The notes: generated from the sequence alone by a model not told the origin. A DNA stretch of 21,445 bases from a bacterium (GCA_022839105.1 JALHDH010000106.1:1-21445), one strand, 5' to 3'. Counted from the first letter of the stretch, positions 14,268 to 21,445 are shown. Numbers and translations: made by a program.

Positions 14268-15238
14268 AGCGCGATCTCCTCGAGCTTCTCGCCCAGGCCC
14301 TCGAAGAGGGGGCCGCTGAGATAGCGCTCTCCGGCGTCCGGCAGGACGCAGACCACGGTCCGGCCTTCCCAGCGGGCCTCCCGGGCCACCCGCAAGGCCG
14401 CCGCCACTGCGGCCCCCGAGGAGACTCCGCACAGGATTCCCTCTTCACGGGCCAGGCGTCGAGCCATCTCCAGCGCCTCCTCGTCCGAGATCGCCTCGAC
14501 CTGGTCGACCCGCTCCAGGTCCAGGTTGCGGGGGATGAAGCCTGCGCCCAGCCCCTGGATCTTGTGGGGAGCGGGTTGCAGGGGGCGCCCGGCCCGGAGC
14601 TGGGTCAGCACCGGCGAGGCCGCGGGCTCGACCGCCACGGCATGGAGCTTCTGGCCGCGATCCTCGGCGAAGTGGCGGGTGATCCCGGTCAGGGTCCCCC
14701 CGGTTCCCACGCCGGCCACCAGCACATCGACCCGACCCTCCGTGGCCTGCCAGATCTCAGGCCCCGTGGTCTGGCGATGGATCGCCGGATTGGCAGGATT
14801 CTCGAACTGGCGCATGACCACATGGCGTTGGGGGTCCTCGGCGACCAGTTGTTCGACGCATTCCAGGGCGCCGCGCATGCCCTGGGCCCCGGGGGTCAGC
14901 AGGAGGCGGGCTCCGAAGGCCAGCAGGACCTTGCGCCGCTCCAGGCTCATGGTCTCGGGCATGGCCAGCACGCACTCGAACCCCCGGGCGGCCGCCGCGA
15001 AGGCCAGGGCGATCCCGGTGTTCCCGCTGGTGGCCTCGACGATCACCCGACCCGGCTTGAGAAGACCCTTCTCTTCGGCGTCGCGGATCATGGCCACGCC
15101 GATCCGGTCCTTGACCGAGAAGGCCGGATTCCGTCCTTCGACCTTGGCCAGCACGGTGGCTCCAACCCCGCGGGTCAAGGAGTTCAGGCGGACCAGGGGA
15201 GTCCCGCCAAGGCTGCTGGCGTTGTCCGGAAAGACCAT
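14264..15238 (-). CDS. cysK: Cysteine synthase (O-acetylserine sulfhydrylase)
   Basis: A 324-residue fold-type II PLP enzyme that converts O-acetylserine and sulfide to cysteine. NPAFSVKDRIG carries the Schiff-base lysine K43; TSGNTG (70-75) is the substrate-carboxylate loop; GVGTGGT (176-182) binds the PLP phosphate; GVSSGA and PDAGERYLS follow at the C-terminal end. The length is standard. The ATG at 15238 is preceded by AAGGAAAA. The stop overlaps the cysE start, so enzyme and substrate producer are made together and may form the usual CysE-CysK complex. The CysE C-terminus does end in isoleucine, as needed to insert into the CysK active site. Confidence 0.95.
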   Translation of the reverse strand: MVFPDNASSLGGTPLVRLNSLTRGVGATVLAKVEGRNPAFSVKDRIGVAMIRDAEEKGLLKPGRVIVEATSGNTGIALAFAAAARGFECVLAMPETMSLERRKVLLAFGARLLLTPGAQGMRGALECVEQLVAEDPQRHVVMRQFENPANPAIHRQTTGPEIWQATEGRVDVLVAGVGTGGTLTGITRHFAEDRGQKLHAVAVEPAASPVLTQLRAGRPLQPAPHKIQGLGAGFIPRNLDLERVDQVEAISDEEALEMARRLAREEGILCGVSSGAAVAAALRVAREARWEGRTVVCVLPDAGERYLSGPLFEGLGEKLEEIAL

Positions 15239-15538
15239 GTTCAGGAGTTTTCCTTTCGCAGAGGATGCCGGAATCCAACCGACTCCAAACCCGAGAACAT
15301 TCGGAACCTGCCTGTCGGTTCCTTGAGGAGCCCCGAAGATCGGAGAGGATCGCTTGTGGCGTGATCCTATCCTGCACCGGGCTGTCCGCAGCTTCCTGCG
15401 GAGCCTGGCCGAAGAGTCCGTGGCCCCCGAGGCCAGAAGAGGTTTGTCTTTCCGGTCTTCGGGGGATACTTATCCCGCCGTCTTCTGCCCTGGCAACCGA
15501 CGCATACCACACAGTACCAAGAACCGAGGGATGGAACC
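15239..15538. promoter_or_regulatory. Divergent control region between cysK and dpaL
   Basis: This is a 300-base gene-free region. A palindrome GGGATA-CT-TATCCC lies at 15463-15476. On the minus strand TTGCCA (15496-15491) and GATAAG (15474-15469), 16 bases apart, form a plausible cysK promoter. On the plus strand TTGTCT (15444-15449) and GATACT (15465-15470), 15 apart, are a weaker candidate for dpaL. Both -10 elements overlap the palindrome, so one regulator could control both genes. The cysK leader would then be about 220 bases and contains two stem-loops: TCCGCAG-CTTC-CTGCGGA (15385-15402) and GGAACC/GGTTCC (15303-15322). No known riboswitch is recognisable. Confidence 0.45.
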
Positions 15539-16771
15539 ATGAAACGCGCGATGAGATGGGTGGCCAACAAGATGCCCAAGGCCGATGCCACCAGACAAAT
15601 GGGCCTGATGGCCCCGGCCCAGATCGAGAAGGCCCGGGCCTTTCATCGCAGCTTCCCTCAGTACCAGCCCACCCCCCTGGTGGCTCTTCCCAACCTGGCC
15701 GGCGAGCTCGGGGTGAAGAACATCTTCGTCAAGGACGAGAGCTACCGCTTCGGCCTGAACGCCTTCAAGGTGCTGGGCGGCTCCTATGCCATGGCCTGCT
15801 TCATCGCCGACCAGACCGGAAGGGACGTCTCGGAACTGGGCTATGCCCAGTTGACCAGCCCTGGAATCAAGAAGGAGCTGGGAGACTACACCTTCTTCAC
15901 CGCCACCGACGGCAACCATGGTCGCGGCGTGGCCTGGGCCGCCAACCAGATCGGGCAGAAGAGCGTGGTGTACATGCCCAAGGGCTCGAGCGTGACCCGC
16001 CTGGAGAACATCCGCAAGGAGGGTGCCCGGGCCGAGATCACCGAGCTGAACTACGACGACGCCGTGCGCCTGGCCTCAGCCGAGAGCAGCCGGACCCCCA
16101 ACAGCGTGGTGATCCAGGATACCGCCTGGGAAGGCTACGAGCAGATTCCCAACTGGATCATGCAAGGATACGCGACCATGGCCTCGGAGGCGGACTACCA
16201 GTTGAAGGCCAACGGCGCCGAGCGGCCCACCCACATCTTCATCCAGGCCGGGGTCGGCAGCCTGGCCGGAGCGGTGACCGGCTTCTTCGCGAACCTCTAT
16301 CCCAAGGATCCGCCGGTGGTGATCGTCGTCGAGGCCGAGGCGGCGGACTGCATGTATCGCAGCGCCCACAAGGGGGATGGCACCACCGAGAAGGTGGGCG
16401 GCGACCTGGTGACCATCATGGCCGGCTTGGCCTGCGGGGAGATCAACACCCAGAGCTGGGCGATCCTCCGCAACCACGCCTCCTTCTTCGTCTCCCTGCC
16501 GGATTATGCGGCCGCGCGGGCCATGCGGGTCCTGGCCGTGCCGCTGAAGGGAGACCCGTCGGTGATCTCGGGCGAGAGCGGCGCCGCCGGGGCAGGGTGC
16601 CTCTTCGAGGCCCTGATGGAACCCCGCTCAGCCGACTTCAAGAAGGCGGTCGGCCTGGACGAGCGTTCCAAGATCCTGCTCTTCAGCACCGAGGGCAACA
16701 CCGACCCGGACTGGTTCCGCAAGATCGTCTGGAACGGCGAGTTCCCCACGCCTCGGCACCATTATCGCTGA
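15539..16771 (+). CDS. dpaL: Diaminopropionate ammonia-lyase
   Basis: This 410-residue PLP enzyme degrades 2,3-diaminopropionate (and in known members also D-serine) to pyruvate and ammonia. DESYRFGLNAFKVLGGSYA (67-85) is the family signature, with Schiff-base lysine K77. TATDGNHGRG (121-130) holds D124, and QDTAWEGY (193-200) holds D194; these correspond to the two aspartates that act as general bases in the E. coli enzyme (YgeX). GVGSLAGA is the phosphate-binding glycine loop and MAGLACGEIN is another family block. The length fits the family. GAGGGATGG precedes the ATG at 15539. It is transcribed divergently from cysK-cysE and seems to be a single-gene unit, with a hairpin right at its stop codon. 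Confidence 0.95.
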   Translation: MKRAMRWVANKMPKADATRQMGLMAPAQIEKARAFHRSFPQYQPTPLVALPNLAGELGVKNIFVKDESYRFGLNAFKVLGGSYAMACFIADQTGRDVSELGYAQLTSPGIKKELGDYTFFTATDGNHGRGVAWAANQIGQKSVVYMPKGSSVTRLENIRKEGARAEITELNYDDAVRLASAESSRTPNSVVIQDTAWEGYEQIPNWIMQGYATMASEADYQLKANGAERPTHIFIQAGVGSLAGAVTGFFANLYPKDPPVVIVVEAEAADCMYRSAHKGDGTTEKVGGDLVTIMAGLACGEINTQSWAILRNHASFFVSLPDYAAARAMRVLAVPLKGDPSVISGESGAAGAGCLFEALMEPRSADFKKAVGLDERSKILLFSTEGNTDPDWFRKIVWNGEFPTPRHHYR

Positions 16772-16805
16772 GCCCGGTCCTGGAAGGGCTCACTTGAATC
16801 TTTTT
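16769..16805 (+). terminator. Possible terminator of dpaL
   Basis: TGAGCCC (16769-16775, including the dpaL stop) pairs with GGGCTCA (16786-16792) across a 10-base loop. A run of five T (16801-16805) lies eight bases after the stem. The gap is longer than in a standard intrinsic terminator, so activity is uncertain. Confidence 0.45.
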
Positions 16806-16819
16806 CTGCCCAATCGCTC

Positions 16820-16848
16820 TTGCGCCCCGTCGGAGGGCGTGTTATGAT
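16820..16848 (+). promoter_or_regulatory. Sigma70-type promoter of rpmA
   Basis: TTGCGC (16820-16825) and TATGAT (16843-16848, five of six consensus bases) are separated by 17 bases, the optimal distance. Transcription would begin near 16855, giving a leader of about 105 bases before rpmA. Confidence 0.7.
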
Positions 16849-16854
16849 GGCGCG

Positions 16855-16958
16855 GCCCTGTGCAGCAGGGTCTTCAGTGTTGGCCTCGGCCCGCCCCCTG
16901 GAGGTGGGCCTTCCGCAGCCGTGAAACGGCCTGCGCATATCCCCGGAGGTGCTCCGAA
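16855..16958 (+). promoter_or_regulatory. Structured 5' leader of rpmA with hairpin-embedded SD
   Basis: Four hairpins can be drawn in the predicted leader: CCCTG-TGCAG-CAGGG (16856-16870); GGCCC (16888-16892) with GGGCC (16906-16910); GCAGCCG-TGAAA-CGG-C-CTGC (16915-16934, one bulge); and CGGAG-GTG-CTCCG (16944-16956). The last one places the rpmA Shine-Dalgarno GGAGGT (16945-16950) in a stem. This layout suggests translational control, for instance ribosomal-protein autoregulation. It does not match a leader family I can name. Confidence 0.45.
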
Positions 16959-17229
16959 ATGTTCTGGATGGATCTGACGCGCTTCGCCCACAAGAAGGGG
17001 GCGGGCTCTTCGAAGAACGGCCGCGACTCGCAGCCGAAGATGCTGGGCGTGAAGCGCCGGCAACATCCTGGTCCGGCAGCGTGGAACCCGCTTCCACGCG
17101 GGCGAGAACGTCCGGATGGGGCGGGACTTCACCCTCTTCGCCGTGGCCGATGGCCAGGTGAAGTTCCACACCAAGGCCAACAAGACCCTGGTTTCCGTCG
17201 AGTCGGTGGAAACCGCCGAGGTCGGATAG
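16959..17229 (+). pseudogene. rpmA: Ribosomal protein bL27 with N-terminal extension; frame disrupted
   Basis: From ATG 16959 the first 33 residues read MFWMDLTRF followed by AHKKGAGSSKNGRDS and LGVKR, plainly bL27. At 17058 the frame is lost. The rest of bL27 (GNILVRQRGTRFHAGENV to VETAEVG) continues one base later in another frame to the TAG at 17227-17229. The conserved FGGxxVxA segment between LGVKR and AGN is missing, so the simplest reading is a 23-base deletion, perhaps between short GCGC repeats. bL27 is a near-universal 50S protein at the peptidyl-transferase centre, so a sequence or assembly error, or a second copy elsewhere, is likely. MFWMDLTRF resembles the Firmicutes extension (LxLQFF before A) removed by the protease Prp. 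rplU and prp are not in the usual upstream position; obg follows. Confidence 0.88.
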
Positions 17230-17256
17230 TCCTCAGGCTGAGGAACTCCATGGCGG

Positions 17257-17286
17257 ATCCCGGCTCGCCTGGCGACCGGGATTTTT
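17257..17286 (+). terminator. Intrinsic terminator between rpmA and obg
   Basis: ATCCCGG (17257-17263) pairs with CCGGGAT (17276-17282); the inner TCGC/GCGA extends the stem past a one-base bulge, and TTTT (17283-17286) follows directly. It ends 45 bases before the obg start. It may be leaky and lower obg relative to rpmA expression; I see no clear separate obg promoter. Confidence 0.75.
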
Positions 17287-17331
17287 GCCTTTGTCCCCAC
17301 TTCAAGAGCGGCCCTGGCCGCTGAGGGTTCC

Positions 17332-18747
17332 ATGAGCACGAACTTCGTCGACCAGACCCGGATCTTCGTCAAGGGAGGAGATGGCGGCAACGGCTGCGTC
17401 TCCTTCCAGCGTCTACTCTACGTCCCCAAGGGAGGGCCCGATGGGGGAGACGGAGGTCGGGGTGGGCATGTGGTGCTGCAGGCCGACGAGAACCTGCACA
17501 CCTTGCTCGACTTCAAGAGCCGGGCCCACTTCAAGGCGCCCAGGGGCGGATTCGGTCGGGGAGGGCGCAAGACCGGGGCGATGGGGCACGATCTGCTGGT
17601 CAAGGTCCCGGTCGGCACCCTGGTCTTCGAGGATCAAGACGGGCGTTGCATCGGGGATCTGGCCTTCCATGGAGCCCAGGTGGTGGCGGCCCGCGGAGGA
17701 CGGGGAGGGCGGGGGAACACCCACTTCGTCACCGCTGAACGCCGGGGTCCCCGCGAGCACGAACTCGGCGAGCCGGGCGAGGAGCGCTGGCTTCGCCTGG
17801 AACTGCGGGTGGTGGCCCAGGTGGGGATCGTGGGCTTCCCCAACGTCGGAAAGTCCACCCTTCTCTCCCGAATCTCCAACGCCGATCCCAAGATCGCCGA
17901 CTACCCCTTCACCACCCTGGCTCCGGTCCTGGGCGTGGTCGAACGCGACTATCGGCGGGCGATCTTCGCCGACATCCCGGGCCTGATCGAGGGAGCCGCC
18001 CAGGGGGCAGGGCTGGGACACGACTTCCTGCGCCATGTGGACCGGACGCGAGTCCTGCTTCACCTGATGGATCTGGGCGAGGTCGACGCGGCAGACCCCT
18101 TGAAGAACTACGACACCATCCGCGGGGAGATCGAGTCCTACAGCCCTGAATTGAGGAGACGCCCCGAGGTGGTGGCGGTCAACAAGATCGACCTGCCCGA
18201 CCGCGAGGAGGCCCTCCTGGCCCTGGAGCGGGCCCTGGCCTGCCGGGGCAAGGGGCTCTTCCCGATCTCCTGTCTGGCCGAGGAGGGCCTGGAACGCCTG
18301 GTGGACGCCGTCTTCCGCGAGATGGCCGAGGCCCCGCCCCTGCCGGCGCGCCTGATCGAACCCGATCTTCCCTCCGAACCCGAGGACTTCCAGGTCCTGG
18401 TGGAGGACGGGGTCTGGGTGGTCCAGGGCCGTCGCGTCGAGAAGGCCGTGGCCATGACCAACCTGGATGAGGACGAAGCCGTCAGGCGGCTGCAGCGGCG
18501 CCTGATCTCCTGGGGAGTGGAGGATCGCCTGAGTCAGGCCGGAGCCCGTCCGGGGGACACGGTCCGGATCGGCACCGCCGAGTTCGACTTCGAGCCCGAG
18601 CCGGTCTGGGCCGACCACGATCCGGGTCCCGTCACCCCAGAGATCCGCCCTTCCCAGCAGGCCCGCCTGGAAGAGAAGAAGCGCCTGCGCCGGGAATCCC
18701 TGGCTCAGCAGGCGGGGCTTCGCGGCCGAGGCCGTCGCAAGAAGTAG
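17332..18747 (+). CDS. obg: GTPase Obg/CgtA with OCT domain
   Basis: Obg is an essential GTPase that binds the 50S subunit and acts in ribosome assembly and stress control. The 471-residue protein has the Obg domain of Gly-rich loops (1-160; FVKGGDGGNGCVSF, PRGGFGRGGRKTG), then the G domain: P-loop GFPNVGKS (168-175), YPFTTL (191-196), DIPG (214-217) and NKID (284-287). Residues about 345-425 are an OCT domain (FQVLVEDGVWVVQGRRVEKAV to EFDFEPE), found mainly in Firmicutes, Actinobacteria and related groups. A basic tail ends RGRGRRKK. GAGGG precedes the ATG at 17332. Its position after rpmA is the widely conserved order. Confidence 0.97.
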   Translation: MSTNFVDQTRIFVKGGDGGNGCVSFQRLLYVPKGGPDGGDGGRGGHVVLQADENLHTLLDFKSRAHFKAPRGGFGRGGRKTGAMGHDLLVKVPVGTLVFEDQDGRCIGDLAFHGAQVVAARGGRGGRGNTHFVTAERRGPREHELGEPGEERWLRLELRVVAQVGIVGFPNVGKSTLLSRISNADPKIADYPFTTLAPVLGVVERDYRRAIFADIPGLIEGAAQGAGLGHDFLRHVDRTRVLLHLMDLGEVDAADPLKNYDTIRGEIESYSPELRRRPEVVAVNKIDLPDREEALLALERALACRGKGLFPISCLAEEGLERLVDAVFREMAEAPPLPARLIEPDLPSEPEDFQVLVEDGVWVVQGRRVEKAVAMTNLDEDEAVRRLQRRLISWGVEDRLSQAGARPGDTVRIGTAEFDFEPEPVWADHDPGPVTPEIRPSQQARLEEKKRLRRESLAQQAGLRGRGRRKK

Positions 18748-18863
18748 CCATTCGCGCTGGAACCACAATGGGCCAAAGGCCGAAACTGTAACAAAATCGA
18801 TGGAGACCTCGAGCCGGAGCTCAGGCATCCTCAGGGTGAGACAAGCCTGTCTGGAGTTCGCCC

Positions 18864-19985
18864 TTGAAGATCCACGGAACCCCCGCTTCGCGCGCCGAGC
18901 TGAACCTTCCGTCGCCGCCGCCGGCCTCGGGCCACCCGCCGCGTCCGGAGGTCGACTCCTTCGAGCCCGGTGAGCGCCTTCAGGGCCACCGCCTGCCGCT
19001 TCCGTCCACCCGGACACCCGATGTCAACCGCGCCCCCCGGCTTCCCGCCGACCCGGCTCCCCGGCTGCAGCGTCCGGTCCTCTTCGTGCACGGCTACATG
19101 GGCATGCCCGAGGAGTTCATGGACATGTCCGCCTGGTTGACTCGCGACGGGGTCAACCGCGACGGCGGGATCCTGGATGGGGCCGCCCCCGGGCCGATCG
19201 ATCCCGAGGCCGACCTCTTCGCCATCCGCTACACCCGTCCGTGGCAGACGATGGAGACCGACGCCCAGGAACTGCACAACGTCATCGAGGCCATCTGCCA
19301 GGCCACGGGAGCCACGGGGGTGGATGTGGTGGCGCACAGCAAGGGCGCCCTGGACACCCGCAAGTACTTGATGGAAGCCGACGAGAAGGTCGATCATGTG
19401 GTCATGATCGGGACCCCGAATGCGGGAACCCTGCTGGCGGACATCGAGCTCCTGATCCGCGAGGGTCTGGGCAGGCCGATGAAGCCCCCGATCAAGGACC
19501 CGGAAGTGAAGGCCACGCTCGACCAGCTCCGGGCCGATCGCGTCGATCGCCAGGGCAACCCGCGCAACCCGGCCCTGCGAGAGCTCAACGAGAGTTGGGA
19601 GATCCAGCGGGGAAGGGCTGAATTCCTGGCCATCACCGGGAACGGGATCCCGACGATCAACGAGGTCTCCGGCGTCACCTTCCTGGGGGACGGGACGGTG
19701 ACCCGCCGCTCGGCGGCTCCCGAAGGCATCCCGGCCCGTCACGCGTGGTTCTCGGTTCACGGCTCCCTGGCAGGAAACCAGGCCGTCATGCGGGAGACCT
19801 TTGCCTTCCTGACGGGTCAGCCGCTGAGCGTCAGCGAGGACATCTTCGAGACCCCCGAGGACCAGGCTCGAGCCGAATCCCTGGGCCTGGTTCCGAAGGT
19901 TCAGCCCGAGGGCCCGCCTGAAGCCCTGCCCGAGGGCCCGGATGGCTTCCTGGTGGCCGACCCTGGCCAGAAGGGGCGCTCCTAG
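18864..19985 (+). CDS. Lipase-like alpha/beta hydrolase
   Basis: A 373-residue protein starting at TTG 18864, preceded by CTGGAG at seven bases; the next in-frame ATG is inside the hydrolase fold. It has no signal peptide. Residues 1-70 are proline-rich and probably disordered. From 71, PVLFVHGYMG gives the oxyanion loop; DVVAHSKGALDTR (154-166) is the nucleophile elbow with S159 (AHSKG type, as in LipA/LipB-like triacylglycerol lipases); MIGTPNAGT follows; GDGTV (275-279) offers the acid D276; H299 or H293 is the base. The C-terminal 50 residues are again Pro/Glu-rich. A lipid or ester substrate is likely but not defined. It does not look co-transcribed with obg (116-base gap). Its stop codon overlaps the ispH stop on the other strand. 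Confidence 0.85.
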   Translation: MKIHGTPASRAELNLPSPPPASGHPPRPEVDSFEPGERLQGHRLPLPSTRTPDVNRAPRLPADPAPRLQRPVLFVHGYMGMPEEFMDMSAWLTRDGVNRDGGILDGAAPGPIDPEADLFAIRYTRPWQTMETDAQELHNVIEAICQATGATGVDVVAHSKGALDTRKYLMEADEKVDHVVMIGTPNAGTLLADIELLIREGLGRPMKPPIKDPEVKATLDQLRADRVDRQGNPRNPALRELNESWEIQRGRAEFLAITGNGIPTINEVSGVTFLGDGTVTRRSAAPEGIPARHAWFSVHGSLAGNQAVMRETFAFLTGQPLSVSEDIFETPEDQARAESLGLVPKVQPEGPPEALPEGPDGFLVADPGQKGRS

Positions 19986-20974
19986 ACAGGCTCCTGGACC
20001 GTGTGCTTGGCGATCAGGTCCTGGCGTCGCCCGGCCTTCTGGGAGAGCTCGGCAAGTTCCTTGGGGATGGTGAAGGCGACCTCCTCCGAAACGACCTCGA
20101 GGGGCTCGAGGTCGATCTCGAAGTGCTCCCGGAGCCAGTCCAGGACCTCCTGGACCACGATCTCGGGGGCTGAGGCTCCCGCGGTGATCCCCAGGGTCCG
20201 GACCCCGGAGAGCATCTCGGTGCGGATCTGGCTGGAATCATCCACCAACAGGGAGGGGGTTCCCTGACTGATGGCAACCTCCACCAGACGATTGGAGTTC
20301 GACGAGGTCGGCGAGCCGATCACCAGGATCAGATCGCAGGTCTCGGCCATCTTGCGGACGGCGGCCTGGCGATTGGTGGTGGCGTAGCAGATGTCGCCCG
20401 ATCGGGGCATGCGGATTCCCGGATAACGCTCCTGGAGGGCCTGGACCATCGTGTTGGCATCATCCAGCGAGAGGGTGGTCTGGGTGAGGACCGCCACCTT
20501 CTGGGGGTCGGGAACGGTCATGGCCTGGACATCGGCCAGGTTCTCGACCAGGGTCATGAACTCGGGCGCCTCACCCATGGTCCCCTCGACCTCCACGTGG
20601 TTGCGATGGCCGATCAGGGCGATGTGGTAGCCCTGGCGGGCGAACTGGATGGCCTCCAGGTGGACCTTGGTCACCAGGGGGCAGGTGGCGTCGATCACCT
20701 GAAGGCTCCGCCGGGCCGCCTGCCGGCGAACGGCCGGCGAGACTCCATGGGCCGAGAAGATGGTCACCGCCCCCTCGGGGATCTCTTCGAGGTCCTCCAC
20801 GAACACGGCCCCGCGCGCCCGCAGGTCGTTGACCACGTGGTGATTGTGGACGATCTCGTGGCGGACGTAGACCGGAGGGCCGAAGAGCTCCAGGGAGATC
20901 TTCACGATGTCGATGGCCCGATCGACGCCGGCGCAGAAGCCTCGGGGATGGGCGAGGTAGACCTTCAACTTCAC
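19982..20974 (-). CDS. ispH: 4-hydroxy-3-methylbut-2-enyl diphosphate reductase
   Basis: IspH (LytB) catalyses the last step of the MEP isoprenoid pathway, reducing HMBPP to IPP and DMAPP with a [4Fe-4S] cluster. All three cluster cysteines are present: C14 (RGFCAGV), C98 (DATCPLV) and C196 (GDICYATTN). HRNHVEVEGTMGE supplies H126 and catalytic E128, and GSPTSSNSNRL and TAGASAPE form the substrate diphosphate pocket. The protein is 330 residues, slightly longer than E. coli IspH. The start is GTG at 20974 with GGAGGT nine bases upstream; the open frame above it is not conserved. It is divergent from the NYN gene, and its stop shares the tetramer CTAG with the stop of the converging lipase-like gene. 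Confidence 0.96.
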   Translation of the reverse strand: MKLKVYLAHPRGFCAGVDRAIDIVKISLELFGPPVYVRHEIVHNHHVVNDLRARGAVFVEDLEEIPEGAVTIFSAHGVSPAVRRQAARRSLQVIDATCPLVTKVHLEAIQFARQGYHIALIGHRNHVEVEGTMGEAPEFMTLVENLADVQAMTVPDPQKVAVLTQTTLSLDDANTMVQALQERYPGIRMPRSGDICYATTNRQAAVRKMAETCDLILVIGSPTSSNSNRLVEVAISQGTPSLLVDDSSQIRTEMLSGVRTLGITAGASAPEIVVQEVLDWLREHFEIDLEPLEVVSEEVAFTIPKELAELSQKAGRRQDLIAKHTVQEPV

Positions 20975-21176
20975 GGGGGACAGACCTCCGCAACATGGGA
21001 ACACGGATGAGGTGGGGGTGACGGTCCGGCCTGGAGGCCCTGCACGCTGAAAACCTCCAGACCACGGTCGGCGCGCGCAGTTCGCCTCGCTCCGGACGGG
21101 TCCTGCCCGCTCCTGCAGAGGAAACCGCCCGCCCCCCACAAATGTTCCCGCTTCAAAGACTGGAGAAGAGATATCC
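20975..21176. promoter_or_regulatory. Divergent intergenic region between ispH and NYN gene
   Basis: These 202 bases separate two divergent starts. An inverted repeat CTGGAGG (21031-21037) / CCTCCAG (21054-21060) is present. I find no convincing -35/-10 pair for either gene. Confidence 0.35.
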
Positions 21177-21445
21177 GTGGCAGACGAGCACAACCTGGCA
21201 TTGTTCATCGACTTCGAGAACCTGGCCATCGGGGTCCGGGACTCGGGCTACAAGAAATTCGAGATCGAGCTTCTGACCAGCCGCCTTCTGGAAAAGGGCA
21301 AGATCCTCTTCAAGAGGGCCTACTCCGACTGGTCGCGCTATGCCGAATACAAACGCGAGTTCCATGAAGCGGCCATCGAACTCTTCGACATCCCTCAGCG
21401 GGTCATCGGCGGCAAGAACAGCGCCGACATCCGCATGGTGGTGGA
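21177..21445 (+). CDS. NYN-domain (PIN-like) protein, 3' end missing
   Basis: The start is GTG at 21177, preceded by GGAGAAGAG; 89 complete codons are visible before the window ends. NLALFIDFENLAIGV (6-20) and GGKNSADIRMVVD (78-90) are the hallmark blocks of the NYN/LabA-DUF88 domain, a PIN-like nuclease fold. D12 and N15 in the first block and D84 in the second are the expected metal-binding positions. Such proteins are thought to be RNases; many bacterial members carry a C-terminal OST-HTH/LOTUS domain, which cannot be checked here. There is no signal peptide. Confidence 0.88.
   Translation, partial: MADEHNLALFIDFENLAIGVRDSGYKKFEIELLTSRLLEKGKILFKRAYSDWSRYAEYKREFHEAAIELFDIPQRVIGGKNSADIRMVV

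Noticed and set aside
15463..15538. CTTATC followed by GGCAACC before dpaL, reminiscent of SAM-I riboswitch fragments.
   Set aside because: The P1-P4 helices and the remaining conserved core are absent and the spacing is wrong; no aptamer can be drawn.
18748..18863. Promoter or terminator between obg and the lipase-like gene.
   Set aside because: GGCC-AAA-GGCC is present but has too small a stem and no T-run, and no -35/-10 pair with acceptable spacing was found.

Overview
The window is a high-GC (by eye about two-thirds G+C), gene-dense bacterial chromosome segment with genes on both strands. The organism looks diderm: there is a lipobox lipoprotein, a Sec-exported gamma-glutamyltransferase and another exported protein. 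Several markers point toward the Terrabacteria (Bacillati) side rather than a proteobacterium. These are an Obg GTPase with a C-terminal OCT domain, a bL27 with a Firmicutes-style cleavable N-terminal extension, and a DUF3084-type membrane protein. A poorly sampled high-GC lineage (Armatimonadota- or Eremiobacterota-like) would fit, but this is inference; no rRNA or other decisive marker is present.

Layout. 1-711 (+) is the 3' part of a TPR protein. 715-7577 (-) is a co-directional block, in transcription order: gamma-glutamyltransferase, CinA/MoaB-like domain protein, small exported protein, DUF3084-like membrane protein, a TPP riboswitch, a 141-aa coiled-coil protein, and a 666-aa coiled-coil protein with a degenerate M48-like tail. 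7767-9740 (+) is a large lipoprotein serine hydrolase followed by an intrinsic terminator. 9956-15238 (-) reads cysK, cysE, two tandem GT2 glycosyltransferases and a frame-disrupted GT39 glycosyltransferase. Divergent from cysK is dpaL (15539-16771, +). Then come a sigma70-type promoter, a structured leader, a frame-disrupted rpmA (bL27), a terminator and obg (to 18747, +), followed by a lipase-like alpha/beta hydrolase (18864-19985, +). ispH (19982-20974, -) converges on that hydrolase; an NYN-domain gene diverges from ispH and runs off the window end (21177 onward, +).

How they fit together. CysE and CysK make cysteine through O-acetylserine, and DpaL, transcribed divergently, degrades 2,3-diaminopropionate. 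The GT2-GT2-GT39 genes are translationally coupled and probably build a surface glycan. rpmA-obg is the conserved ribosome-biogenesis pair, but rplU is not in its usual place upstream.

Most notable: (1) a well-formed TPP riboswitch with no thiamine gene in sight, sitting in front of two uncharacterised coiled-coil proteins; (2) a bL27 with a Prp-type N-terminal extension, preceded by a structured leader whose Shine-Dalgarno lies in a hairpin; (3) two disrupted reading frames (rpmA, GT39) that both look like small deletions and may be real or assembly errors.
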